Source: JAWLAT01 sp041395325 (GTDB lineage: Bacteria; Pseudomonadota; Gammaproteobacteria; Xanthomonadales; SZUA-5). Taken from it: 48,755 nt of DNA. Both the position numbers and the translations under genes were made by a program. This document shows, in pieces, positions 23,595 to 31,590 of this stretch (the first letter of the stretch is position 1; each line of letters starts with the position of its first letter). Under the pieces are notes generated by a model that was given only the letters and a program-made list of their open reading frames with translations, was not told the origin of the DNA and ran no database searches. The stretch spans positions 1-48,755 of the forward strand of contig JAWLAT010000034.1 of NCBI GenBank assembly GCA_041395325.1, written 5' to 3'.

Positions 23595-24293
23595 ATGACC
23601 CAGGCATTGATCGAACTCAGAGGTGTGGAGAAGTCCTACCCGTTGAAGGGTGGGCGCAGCTGGGTGCTGCGACAGATCAACCTGAGCGTGGCCGAAGGCG
23701 ACTTTCTCTCGATCATGGGGCCGTCCGGCTCGGGCAAGAGTTCGCTGCTGAACATCCTCGGTCTGCTCGATGGCGAGTTCGATGGCGAGTATCAGCTGGC
23801 TGGCCAGGCCGTCCACCGCGCCAACGAGAAGCAGCGCAAGCAGCTGGCGCGTGACCATATCGGCTTCATCTTCCAGCACTATCACCTGCTCGACGATCTG
23901 ACCGTCTACGAAAATCTCGATCTGCCGTTGAGCTATCGAGATGTCAGTGGTGCCGAGCGCAAGGCGCGGGTGGCCGACATCCTCGACCGCTTCCAGATCG
24001 TCGGCAAGAAGGACCTGTATCCCAGCCAGTTGTCGGGAGGACAGCAGCAGATGGTGGCCGTGGCACGGGCAGTGATCACCCGCCCGTCCTTGCTGTTGGC
24101 CGATGAACCCACCGGCGCCCTGCACTCGACTCAGGGCAAGATGATCATGGACCTGCTCAAGCAGCTCAATGACGAGGGCATGACGATCATCCAGGTGACT
24201 CACAACCCGGACTACGCGGCGGTCGGGCGGCGCCGGGTAGACCTGTTTGATGGCTGGCTGACCGAGAAGGCCGCCGCGACGGTGTCGGCATGA
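23595..24293 (+). CDS. ABC transporter ATP-binding protein (MacB/LolD type)
   Basis: A 232-residue nucleotide-binding subunit. Walker A GPSGSGKSS is at residues 42-50; the signature LSGGQQQ, Walker B LLLADEPTGAL and the H-loop VTHNPDYA are present, so ATPase activity is expected. The LGLLD and FQHYHLLDDLTVYENL segments are typical of the MacB/LolD subfamily, whose permeases are encoded separately. No permease or membrane-fusion gene is adjacent; the next gene, overlapping by four bases, is the response regulator. The ATPase may therefore serve a transporter encoded elsewhere, or act in signalling to the kinase as in Bce-type modules. The second point is inference. Confidence 0.92.
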   Translation: MTQALIELRGVEKSYPLKGGRSWVLRQINLSVAEGDFLSIMGPSGSGKSSLLNILGLLDGEFDGEYQLAGQAVHRANEKQRKQLARDHIGFIFQHYHLLDDLTVYENLDLPLSYRDVSGAERKARVADILDRFQIVGKKDLYPSQLSGGQQQMVAVARAVITRPSLLLADEPTGALHSTQGKMIMDLLKQLNDEGMTIIQVTHNPDYAAVGRRRVDLFDGWLTEKAAATVSA

Positions 24294-25699
24294 GCGAGTT
24301 TGCGCCGATTCTGATCGCCGACGATCAGCGCGATGTGCTGCAGGCACTGCGTCTGATGCTCAAGTCCGAAGGCTTTCAGACCGTCTGCGTCGGTGATCCG
24401 GCCGATGCCATCGCGGCGGTCAGCGAGCGCAATTTTGGCGCTGCGTTGCTCGATCTGAACTACACCCGTGATACGACATCGGGTCAGGAAGGCCTGGAGC
24501 TGATTGGCCGTTTGCGTCAGCTGGATCCGGACTTGCCCATCGTGGTGATGACCGCCTGGGGGACAATCGATCTGGCCGTGCAGGCGGTCCAGGCCGGGGC
24601 CGGGGACTTCATCGAGAAGCCCTGGGACAACGCCCGCCTGCTGACCGTGCTGCGCAATCAGTTGGCGCTGGGCCAGGCCCGCCGTGCGACGCAACGGCTG
24701 CAAGCCGAGAATGACATGCTGCGCGCTGACGAACGCGCCGACAGCGGCGAGTTCATCGCCGCCAGTGCGGCCATGCGGCCGGTGATGCAGATGGTCGAGC
24801 GGGTGGCGCCGGCCGACGCCAACATTCTGATCACCGGCGAGAATGGCACTGGCAAGAGCGAGCTGGCCGATCTGATCCACGCGCGCTCCAGTCGAGCTGG
24901 CAAGGCCTTCATCAAGGTCAACATGGGTGGCATCAGCGAGCATCTGTTCGAAAGCGAGATGTTCGGCCACGTGCGCGGCGCGTTCACCGATGCCAAGGGG
25001 GACCGGATTGGCCGCTTCGAACTGGCCGATGGCGGCACCTTGTTCCTCGACGAGATCGGCAACATCCCCCTGTCGCAGCAGGCCAAGCTGCTGCGCGTGC
25101 TGGAGGATGGCGAATTCGAAAGGGTCGGCTCCTCGCGCACGCAGTCGGCACAGGTGCGAGTGATCTCGGCAACCAATGCGGATCTGGACAGTCTGATCGG
25201 CGAGCAGCGCTTCCGCCAGGACCTGCTGTTCCGGCTCAACACCGTGGAGATTCGCCTGCCGCCGCTGCGCGAGCGCGGCGAGGACATCGCCCGGCTGGCG
25301 ACGCGCTTCCTCGCTCGCCATGCGCAGCGCTATCGACGCGAGAACCTGAGTCTGTCCGATGAGGCGGTGGTGGCCCTGCAGCGCTACCGTTGGCCCGGCA
25401 ACGTCCGCGAGCTCAATCACGTCCTGGAGCGCGCCGTGCTGATGGCCGGCAGCGAGCAGATCAGCGTGGCAGATCTGCATTTGCGCAATGCTGGCGGTGC
25501 GGGCAGTCCGGTCTCGACGGACGATCGGGTTCGCGATGCCATGGATGGTCTGACGCTGGAAGCGGCGGAAGAGATGATGATCCGCCAGGCGCTGACGCGC
25601 TCGGCTGGCAATCTGTCGCATGCGGCCGATGCGCTCGGCTTGAGTCGTGCTGCTTTGTACCGGCGGCTGGAGAAGTACGGCATCGAGGCCGGCGGATGA
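24290..25699 (+). CDS. NtrC-family sigma-54-dependent response regulator, GAFTDA variant
   Basis: A 469-residue regulator with three domains. The receiver (1-125) has Asp11, Asp12, phosphoacceptor Asp55 and Lys110. The AAA+ domain (about 155-385) has Walker A GENGTGKS (183-190), Walker B LFLDE (251-255) and an L1 loop GAFTDA (230-235) where GAFTGA is usual. The C-terminal Fis-type HTH is at about 441-465 (LSHAADALGLSRAALYRRL). It probably activates the sigma-54 promoter at 23541 of its own operon. It overlaps both neighbours by four bases, so the three proteins should be made in step. Confidence 0.95.
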   Translation: MSEFAPILIADDQRDVLQALRLMLKSEGFQTVCVGDPADAIAAVSERNFGAALLDLNYTRDTTSGQEGLELIGRLRQLDPDLPIVVMTAWGTIDLAVQAVQAGAGDFIEKPWDNARLLTVLRNQLALGQARRATQRLQAENDMLRADERADSGEFIAASAAMRPVMQMVERVAPADANILITGENGTGKSELADLIHARSSRAGKAFIKVNMGGISEHLFESEMFGHVRGAFTDAKGDRIGRFELADGGTLFLDEIGNIPLSQQAKLLRVLEDGEFERVGSSRTQSAQVRVISATNADLDSLIGEQRFRQDLLFRLNTVEIRLPPLRERGEDIARLATRFLARHAQRYRRENLSLSDEAVVALQRYRWPGNVRELNHVLERAVLMAGSEQISVADLHLRNAGGAGSPVSTDDRVRDAMDGLTLEAAEEMMIRQALTRSAGNLSHAADALGLSRAALYRRLEKYGIEAGG

Positions 25700-27054
25700 A
25701 GTCGACGTCCGATCCGGTTGGACCGGGCGCCCCGTTCGAGCGTCGCTTGTGGCGGGGGGTGCTCGTTGCCGGATTGCCCTTGCTGGTCCTTGGGCTGTTG
25801 CTGTTGTGGTTGGGCTTGCCGACCAGCGAGCTGGGGCGCTGGTCGCTGACGGGCCTGCTGTTGCTGTCCTGGCTCTGGGGCGCAGCCATGCTGCGTCAGC
25901 GGGTCGTCTTCCCGCTCTACACGCTGTCCAACCTGCTCGAGGCCTTGCGTGAGGGTGACTTCAGCCTGCGCGGCACCCGAGCACACCGCGGCGATGCCAT
26001 GGGCGACGTCGTCTGGGAGGTCAATGCGTTGGCACAGACCCTGCGCGAGCAGCGTCTGCAAGTCGAGGAAACGCTGTATCTGTTGACCAAGGTGCTGGCC
26101 AATGTGGATTTCGCCGTGCTGGCGTTCGACGCGGAGGCGCGCCTGAAACTGGCCAATCCGGCTGCCGAACGCCTGCTCGGCATCCGTCAGGGACAGGCAT
26201 TGGGGCAGGGGGCGGAAAGCCTGGGTGTGGACGATGTGCTGGCAGGTCCCAGTCCGATCACAGTGCGGCGCAGCTTCCCGGGCGGTGCCGGCAGCTTCGA
26301 GGTGCGGCGGGCGGAGTTTCGCCAGGGCGGCCTGCCCAACCGATTGCTGGTGATCACCGATCTGTCGCGCGCCTTGCGTGAGGAAGAGCGGCAGACCTGG
26401 CAGCGGCTGATTCGGGTTCTGGGGCATGAACTGAACAACTCGCTGGCGCCGATCAAGTCGATGGCGTCTACGCTCGAGCGCCTGTGTGAGCGGGTCGAAG
26501 CCGACGAGGAATGGCACGAGGACGTGCAGGGCGGATTGGCCCTGATTGGCTCGCGCGCGCAGGCGCTGAGCCGCTTCATGACCGGCTACACGGCGCTGGC
26601 GCGATTGCCCCCACCGGATCTGCGCTCGGTCGAACTGGGCCCATTGCTGGAGCGCTTGAGCCTGCTCGATCAGCGGCTGCCGGTGCAGTTCCAGCCGGGC
26701 CCGGCATGTCAGGTCGAAGCCGATCCTGATCAACTCGAGCAGGCGCTGATCAATCTGCTCAAGAATGCGGTCGATGCCACCGCAGTCAGCGGTGGTCGAG
26801 TTTCGCTCAGCTGGCAGCTGCTCGACGGTGCAGCCGAGATCGAAATCCTCGACGAGGGCCCCGGTCTGTCGCAGACGGAAAATCTGTTCGTGCCGTTCTT
26901 CACCACCAAGCCTGGCGGCTCCGGCATCGGCCTGGTGCTGGCACGACAGATCGCCGAAGCCCATGGCGGCTGGGTCAATCTGGTCAATCGTGATGACGGG
27001 CAGGGTTGCCGTGCCGTGCTTGGCGTGCCCTTGGCCGTGACCGACGGCGACTGA
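25696..27054 (+). CDS. membrane sensor histidine kinase, partner of the upstream regulator
   Basis: A 452-residue sensor kinase. Two transmembrane helices lie at about 18-40 and 50-66 with almost no periplasmic loop, so an external ligand is unlikely to bind it directly. A HAMP-like stretch, a PAS domain (about 125-225), the dimerisation domain with His244 (HELNNSLAPIKS) and a HATPase domain with NLLKNAVDA, LDEGPGL and GGSGIGLVLARQIAEAHGG follow. The small extracytoplasmic part suggests it senses a membrane protein or internal signal, perhaps a transporter working with the ABC ATPase of the same operon. Start ATG overlaps the regulator stop. Confidence 0.93.
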   Translation: MKSTSDPVGPGAPFERRLWRGVLVAGLPLLVLGLLLLWLGLPTSELGRWSLTGLLLLSWLWGAAMLRQRVVFPLYTLSNLLEALREGDFSLRGTRAHRGDAMGDVVWEVNALAQTLREQRLQVEETLYLLTKVLANVDFAVLAFDAEARLKLANPAAERLLGIRQGQALGQGAESLGVDDVLAGPSPITVRRSFPGGAGSFEVRRAEFRQGGLPNRLLVITDLSRALREEERQTWQRLIRVLGHELNNSLAPIKSMASTLERLCERVEADEEWHEDVQGGLALIGSRAQALSRFMTGYTALARLPPPDLRSVELGPLLERLSLLDQRLPVQFQPGPACQVEADPDQLEQALINLLKNAVDATAVSGGRVSLSWQLLDGAAEIEILDEGPGLSQTENLFVPFFTTKPGGSGIGLVLARQIAEAHGGWVNLVNRDDGQGCRAVLGVPLAVTDGD

Positions 27055-27137
27055 AGCCTGGCGCCTGGCCTCAGTCGCTGGCGCCACGCCCTTCAACTGA
27101 CTACCCTTGCCGCCCCCATGCAGTGGCAGGCCTTCCG

Positions 27138-27530
27138 ATGAGCATGATTTCCGTCCCGGTGTCCTTCGGTGAGTTGCTGGACAAGATGAGCATTCTGGAG
27201 ATCAAGCTCGAGCGGATCGCCGATCCGGCCAAGCGGGCCAATGTGGCGCGTGAACTGGACGCACTGCGAGTGACCTGGTCGCATGCGCCGGAGTCGCAGC
27301 AGGACATCGCCGAGGTGCTGGCTCAGCTCAAGGGCGTCAACGAGCAGCTGTGGGAGATCGAAGACGAAATCCGCGATCTGGAGCGCGAGCAGCGCTTCGA
27401 CGCCCGCTTCGTCGAGCTGGCGCGCAGCGTCTACATCACCAATGACGAACGCGCCAGGCTCAAGCGCGTGCTCAACGAGGCGCTGGGCTCGGCACTGGTG
27501 GAAGAAAAGTCCTACGCCAGTTACCGCTGA
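27138..27530 (+). CDS. DUF6165 family protein
   Basis: A 130-residue protein matching what I recall of the DUF6165 family: SVPVSFGELLDKMSILEIKLERI at the start, followed by a highly charged helical region (IWEIEDEIRDLE type) and the ending VEEKSYASYR. It has no signal peptide or membrane segment. Function is unknown to me. It lies 83 bases after the kinase gene on the same strand and could be read through from that operon. The second ATG at 27144 is an alternative start. Confidence 0.8.
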   Translation: MSMISVPVSFGELLDKMSILEIKLERIADPAKRANVARELDALRVTWSHAPESQQDIAEVLAQLKGVNEQLWEIEDEIRDLEREQRFDARFVELARSVYITNDERARLKRVLNEALGSALVEEKSYASYR

Positions 27531-27643
27531 CCCGGCGCAGCGCGCGAGTAGCGCCGGCGGGCAATCGTGATCAACCGTTTCAACAGGACTTGCATGACCT
27601 CACCGCACTTCCGTTCGCGGGCAAGCTGCGGCAATCTCTACAC

Positions 27644-30600
27644 ATGGAAACCCGGCGGTCTCAGCGGTGGTGGCATGGCGTCGCGCTCGCAGCTTCGATG
27701 CCTCTGTTCGCTGTTGCCGCGAGCGCCGTTGAGCCGCTGTCCGGCGAGACCGTGGTCGAAGGTGGAGATGTCGTTCGGCTGACCGTCCCGCATGTGGATG
27801 GCGATCTCCTGTTCCGATTCGTCGAGTGTTCGATCGACCTGCAGTTGCAGTGGGAAGTCAACGGTCAGCACCACCATGCCAACGCGCCGGGAAAACGTTT
27901 CGGCGATCAGTTGTTGTGGTTGCCGGCAGGTGCCCCTAGACCGAGCGAACTCGTCCTCAGACCGACGGTTCCGGATGCGCCCAGTGGGCACCTGAGCTGG
28001 ACCTTCGAAAGTGTGACTTCAGCGTCGAAGGAATCGGCGGCCATGCTGGCGCTCGAATCTCAGGCGCATGAATGGGCCGACCAGGGCGCCGCCTTGACGG
28101 ATGATCAGGCGCTGGCAGCTTTCGACCGTCTGCTCGCATGGCACCGTGATTCCGGGTCGCCCCGAGCGACAACGATGATGTACCGAACCGGGCAGATGGA
28201 ATCTCGCCTGGGACACTGGTCGGCAGCCGAAGCGCATTTTCGAACCGCCCTGTCGGCGACCCTGCCATCGCCGGCGCAGGGACGATTCCAGCAGATCATG
28301 GCGTACGTACTGCTCAAGCAGGCCCGGCACGATGAGGCGCTGGACTATTTCGACCAGGCCATCGCCACACTGGACGCAGACGGCGATCGCTACGAGCTTG
28401 CGTTGACCAGCAACAACCGTTGCCTAGTTTTCCATGAACAAGGCGACATGGCCGCAGCCGCCGCTTGCCTGAGCCGCGCCGCGGACGCCTATGAGCAGGC
28501 GGGGATTGATGGCTACCGGGGTATCGTTCTGATCAATCTCGGCGCGGCCTATTCCGCGCTGGGTCGTCATGACGAGGCACAGCAGGCCTTCGCGACCGCC
28601 CGGCAGCACATCGCCCACCTGCCGGCCGATGAATCGATTCGAATAGAAGCCGGGCTGGATCTGCACGAAACCTGGGAAGCGCTGGCATCCGGGCGATACC
28701 GCGATGCCCTTGAGCGTGGTCTGTCCGGACAGGCCAAGGCCGAGCAGAGCAGCAGCGCGCAGACTTGGGGTCAGCTGATGCGGGCAACGGCCGCAGCGCT
28801 ACTGGCCCTGGGGCAGACCGAGCGGGCCCGCGAGCAGATCGAGGCCCTGCTGGGTTCTGCCGAATTGATGCGGGCGGTAACGGATCCGGCCCGCGTTTCG
28901 TTCGCCGCGGCCAGGCTGGATCCTGATCCGGTGCATCGCGCGACTCGTATGGAAGCCGTGATGTCGGCGGCGAGAACGGCGCACGATGATCTCACCTACC
29001 TGCGAGCCTGGATGGAACTGGCTCGAACCCAGCAGCAACTTGGGCAATTCGAGCAGGCAGCCGTCGCCGCGCGTGGCAGTCTGGCGATGGCCAAGCAGAT
29101 GCGGCTGGCAGAGGTTGAGATCGATGCGTTGATGCTGATCAGCGATTCCGTGAGCTCGACCGAAGCGATCGAACTGCAGCAATCGGCACTCGAACTGGCC
29201 CTGCAGGCAGGTCGGACCGAGGATCAGTTCCTGCTCTGGAGCGCGCTCTCGCGTGAATGGCAACGCGCTGGCGATTGGGTGGCAGCGCGTGCAGCGGTAG
29301 AAGCGGCCGATGAGGCCTTTCGATTGCTGCGGATGTCGCTCAGCAGTGAGGAGCAGGCGGGTTTGCGCGAGCGCCTGCGCTCGCATTCTGCCGGTCGCGT
29401 GGCCGCTGGCCTGCTGGATCCCATGCTTGCGGATCAGGCAAAGGCCGATTGGGTCTGGGCACGATTGGAGGGCAGCCGTCACTGGTCAACCGAACGGGCG
29501 GCGCCAACAGCGACATTTGACCAGGGTGACCTGGAACAGCTGCTGGTTCCGCCACGCATGGCGCAACCCGTCAGTGCGGCTGACTTGCGGCAGCTGGAGG
29601 CTCGCCGCTTCCAATTGGAGCGGCTGGATCGTCGCCTTCCCGATGGACCGTGGTTGGACTGGCGCCTGATCCAGGACGGTTTGACTGCCGACGAAGCGCT
29701 GGTCGCGATTGTGGCCGATGAACCGGTGTCCGCGGCCTTGATATTGCATGCCAATGGCGTGGATGTGTTGCCGTTGGGATCCGGGTCCGAGCTGCAACAC
29801 GGCTTGGGCTATCTGCTGCAGGGTTTGGGGCGTCAGGATCCGATGGGTCAGGGAGCGCTGCAGGCTCGGGTGGTCCATCTGAAAGGTCTGCTGGCTGACC
29901 TCCCCGATCGACTGCAAAACATGTCGAACCTGGGCTATCTGCCGAGCCCGGGGCTGGAAGCGTTGCCTTTGGAGCTGCTGCTCTCCAAGCCCCCTGAAAA
30001 GTTGGTCAGATTCTCGCCCGGAAATCTGTCACAAGGTGGCTTCGCCTCTCGGTGGCAAGCCCTGGACCCCAAGCGCGTCATGATTCTGCAGGTGGAATCG
30101 ACGCCGACGACATCGGCCGACCAGCGCTGGTCGGCGCTGCCCGCCGCTGGTGATGAAGTGGCGCAACTGTTGCGGCTGATGCCGGTGGGTGACCCCAAGG
30201 TATATCAGGGCTCCAATGCGGCGAGGATCATGACGTCGACGCAGGTAGCGTCCGGCTACGACCTGGTGCATGTCGCCGGACACGCGTTCAGCAATGACTA
30301 CTGGTCAGCGCTGGATGAACTGGCGTTTGGCCCCGATCCCGATGCGCGCGTGGTCCTGGGTGCATTGCGTCAGCAGCCCTGGCATGCCGAACTGGTCGTC
30401 CTGGGCGCCTGTCGAACAGCCTATGGTGACGGTGGCGACCTGGGCCTGGGATTCGCGCAGGGTTTCCTGCAGGCAGGCGCGCAGCGCGTGCTGGCCAGCG
30501 GATGGCCCGTGGACGATGCTGGAACGGCCCACTTCATGGCTCATTTCTATGCCGGGCTCATGCAGGAGGATCTGGATCCTGCGGCAGCGCTGGCTCAGGC

Positions 30601-30715
30601 GCAGTCGCTCATGCGCGCCGATCCCCGTTGGTCAGAGCCCTATTGGTGGGCTGGCTATCATTTGTGGCAAGCCGTCCCGACAGGGACCACGACCCAACTC
30701 GCAGCGGGCCGCTGA
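27644..30715 (+). CDS. exported TPR-CHAT protein (caspase-like)
   Basis: A 1023-residue protein with a signal peptide (about 1-28, cleavage near AASA-VEP), an N-terminal beta-rich region to about 130, a long array of TPR-like helices (about 130-600; for example LGHWSAAEAHFRTAL, LGRHDEAQQAFATA, LGQFEQAAVAARGSL) and a C-terminal CHAT domain (about 680-1010). The CHAT catalytic pair is intact as His880 (LVHVAGHAF) and Cys923 (VVLGACRTA), so cysteine protease activity is plausible. Most studied CHAT proteases are cytoplasmic; this one should be periplasmic or surface exposed. I chose the ATG at 27644, which gives a normal signal peptide; the open frame extends to a TTG at 27590. A small secreted protein gene follows. 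Confidence 0.85.
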   Translation: METRRSQRWWHGVALAASMPLFAVAASAVEPLSGETVVEGGDVVRLTVPHVDGDLLFRFVECSIDLQLQWEVNGQHHHANAPGKRFGDQLLWLPAGAPRPSELVLRPTVPDAPSGHLSWTFESVTSASKESAAMLALESQAHEWADQGAALTDDQALAAFDRLLAWHRDSGSPRATTMMYRTGQMESRLGHWSAAEAHFRTALSATLPSPAQGRFQQIMAYVLLKQARHDEALDYFDQAIATLDADGDRYELALTSNNRCLVFHEQGDMAAAAACLSRAADAYEQAGIDGYRGIVLINLGAAYSALGRHDEAQQAFATARQHIAHLPADESIRIEAGLDLHETWEALASGRYRDALERGLSGQAKAEQSSSAQTWGQLMRATAAALLALGQTERAREQIEALLGSAELMRAVTDPARVSFAAARLDPDPVHRATRMEAVMSAARTAHDDLTYLRAWMELARTQQQLGQFEQAAVAARGSLAMAKQMRLAEVEIDALMLISDSVSSTEAIELQQSALELALQAGRTEDQFLLWSALSREWQRAGDWVAARAAVEAADEAFRLLRMSLSSEEQAGLRERLRSHSAGRVAAGLLDPMLADQAKADWVWARLEGSRHWSTERAAPTATFDQGDLEQLLVPPRMAQPVSAADLRQLEARRFQLERLDRRLPDGPWLDWRLIQDGLTADEALVAIVADEPVSAALILHANGVDVLPLGSGSELQHGLGYLLQGLGRQDPMGQGALQARVVHLKGLLADLPDRLQNMSNLGYLPSPGLEALPLELLLSKPPEKLVRFSPGNLSQGGFASRWQALDPKRVMILQVESTPTTSADQRWSALPAAGDEVAQLLRLMPVGDPKVYQGSNAARIMTSTQVASGYDLVHVAGHAFSNDYWSALDELAFGPDPDARVVLGALRQQPWHAELVVLGACRTAYGDGGDLGLGFAQGFLQAGAQRVLASGWPVDDAGTAHFMAHFYAGLMQEDLDPAAALAQAQSLMRADPRWSEPYWWAGYHLWQAVPTGTTTQLAAGR

Positions 30716-30803
30716 GCTCTGCGCCAGTTCCCATCTGTTATCTGCGGTCTCTGATTTTGTCGAATTCGTCACGAAATTCCGGCTGATTTCGCTCCTGTGG
30801 TGA

Positions 30804-30831
30804 GAGAACTTTCTCGATCGAGGCAGTTCTC
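30804..30831 (+). promoter_or_regulatory. 28-base near-perfect palindrome before the small secreted protein
   Basis: GAGAACT (30804-30810) and AGTTCTC (30825-30831) flank the perfect palindrome CTCGATCGAG (30813-30822), with only the two-base TT/GC joints unmatched. It lies 28 bases upstream of the ATG at 30859. It could be an operator or a leader hairpin; a promoter was not defined. Confidence 0.55.
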
Positions 30832-30858
30832 CGCTCAACAATCCCACAGGAGTGCATC

Positions 30859-31341
30859 ATGTCCAATAACATTCGTTCCGCGTTTCGTTTCGGCTTCTGC
30901 TCGCTGTTTTTTCTGCTGATCGCTTCGCTGCCGGCCTTTGCTGGTCAGGGCACGTGCGACACCGTCGTCAGTCCCACCAAGGGCGTCCCACTGAGCGGCT
31001 TGTGGGAAATTGCGACATATCGTGAAATTCACGGCGAAAAAGGCTACATGATTCCCGGCGACTATGTTCTGGTTCGGCCGACGCTCATTCCGGGAGAGGC
31101 CTGTGTCGAATTCACCCATCCGGTGGAAGGCAGCTTCGCTTATTTTCTGGCAATGAATTCGGAAGGCACAATTATTGACGACAACGTCATCGCAGCCAAC
31201 GGTCGTGATCTGCGCGTGCTGATTGAAACCCACAACGGTGGCATTTCAATCGTGCTTTACGCCAGCGGCAGCGCGAATTCCCAGATCGAAGGCAATCCGG
31301 ACGACAACGGCGGTGCGCTGGCCAGTGGTGGGCGTCCTTGA
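30859..31341 (+). CDS. small secreted protein of unknown family
   Basis: A 160-residue protein with a clear signal peptide (FCSLFFLLIASLPAFA, cleavage before GQGTCD near residue 29), leaving about 131 residues. Two cysteines (CDT near the new N-terminus and GEACVEF) could form a disulfide. The rest alternates beta-strand-like segments and ends in a Gly/Asn/Asp-rich tail. CAGGAG precedes the ATG at good spacing. The gene is visibly more AT-rich than its neighbours, especially over the first 60 codons, which may point to transfer. It follows the TPR-CHAT gene by 143 bases and could be its partner or substrate, which is conjecture. I do not recognise the family. Confidence 0.75.
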   Translation: MSNNIRSAFRFGFCSLFFLLIASLPAFAGQGTCDTVVSPTKGVPLSGLWEIATYREIHGEKGYMIPGDYVLVRPTLIPGEACVEFTHPVEGSFAYFLAMNSEGTIIDDNVIAANGRDLRVLIETHNGGISIVLYASGSANSQIEGNPDDNGGALASGGRP

Positions 31342-31369
31342 TCTGATCCTGAATCCGCCGGATGGTCGA

Positions 31370-31402
31370 CTACGCCACGCTGCCTTGGGCAGCGTGGCGT
31401 AG
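31370..31402 (+). terminator. 15-bp perfect hairpin after the small secreted protein gene
   Basis: CTACGCCACGCTGCC (31370-31384), loop TTG and GGCAGCGTGGCGTAG (31388-31402). It is very stable, 29 bases after the stop, but has no T-run. Use as a terminator or 3' stabiliser is likely; a mobile palindromic element is possible. Confidence 0.6.
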
Positions 31403-31557
31403 GCGGTGTGCGACTGGCTACCGTCGCGGGTGATGTTGACAGGTCCATACGGCGTCTGATGTCGGCACGGTGGCCGACCTGGCCGGAACAGGCTGCAGAG
31501 CGGCGGTGCGAAAGAAAATGTCAACTGCGATGATCGACTTGTTCATCGCACTACGCG

Positions 31558-31581
31558 TTCCAGAAGTGAGTCATTCTGGAA
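31558..31581 (+). promoter_or_regulatory. perfect 8-8-8 inverted repeat next to the start of the 31591 gene
   Basis: TTCCAGAA (31558-31565), eight bases and TTCTGGAA (31574-31581): a perfect dyad with half-site centres 16 bases apart, ending nine bases before the ATG at 31591. This is the geometry of an operator that blocks transcription or translation of the downstream gene. Confidence 0.6.
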
Positions 31582-31590
31582 TCGATCGCC

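Noticed and set aside
31436..31464. TTGACA upstream of the 31591 gene as a promoter
   Set aside because: The sequence 16-18 bases downstream has no acceptable -10 box.
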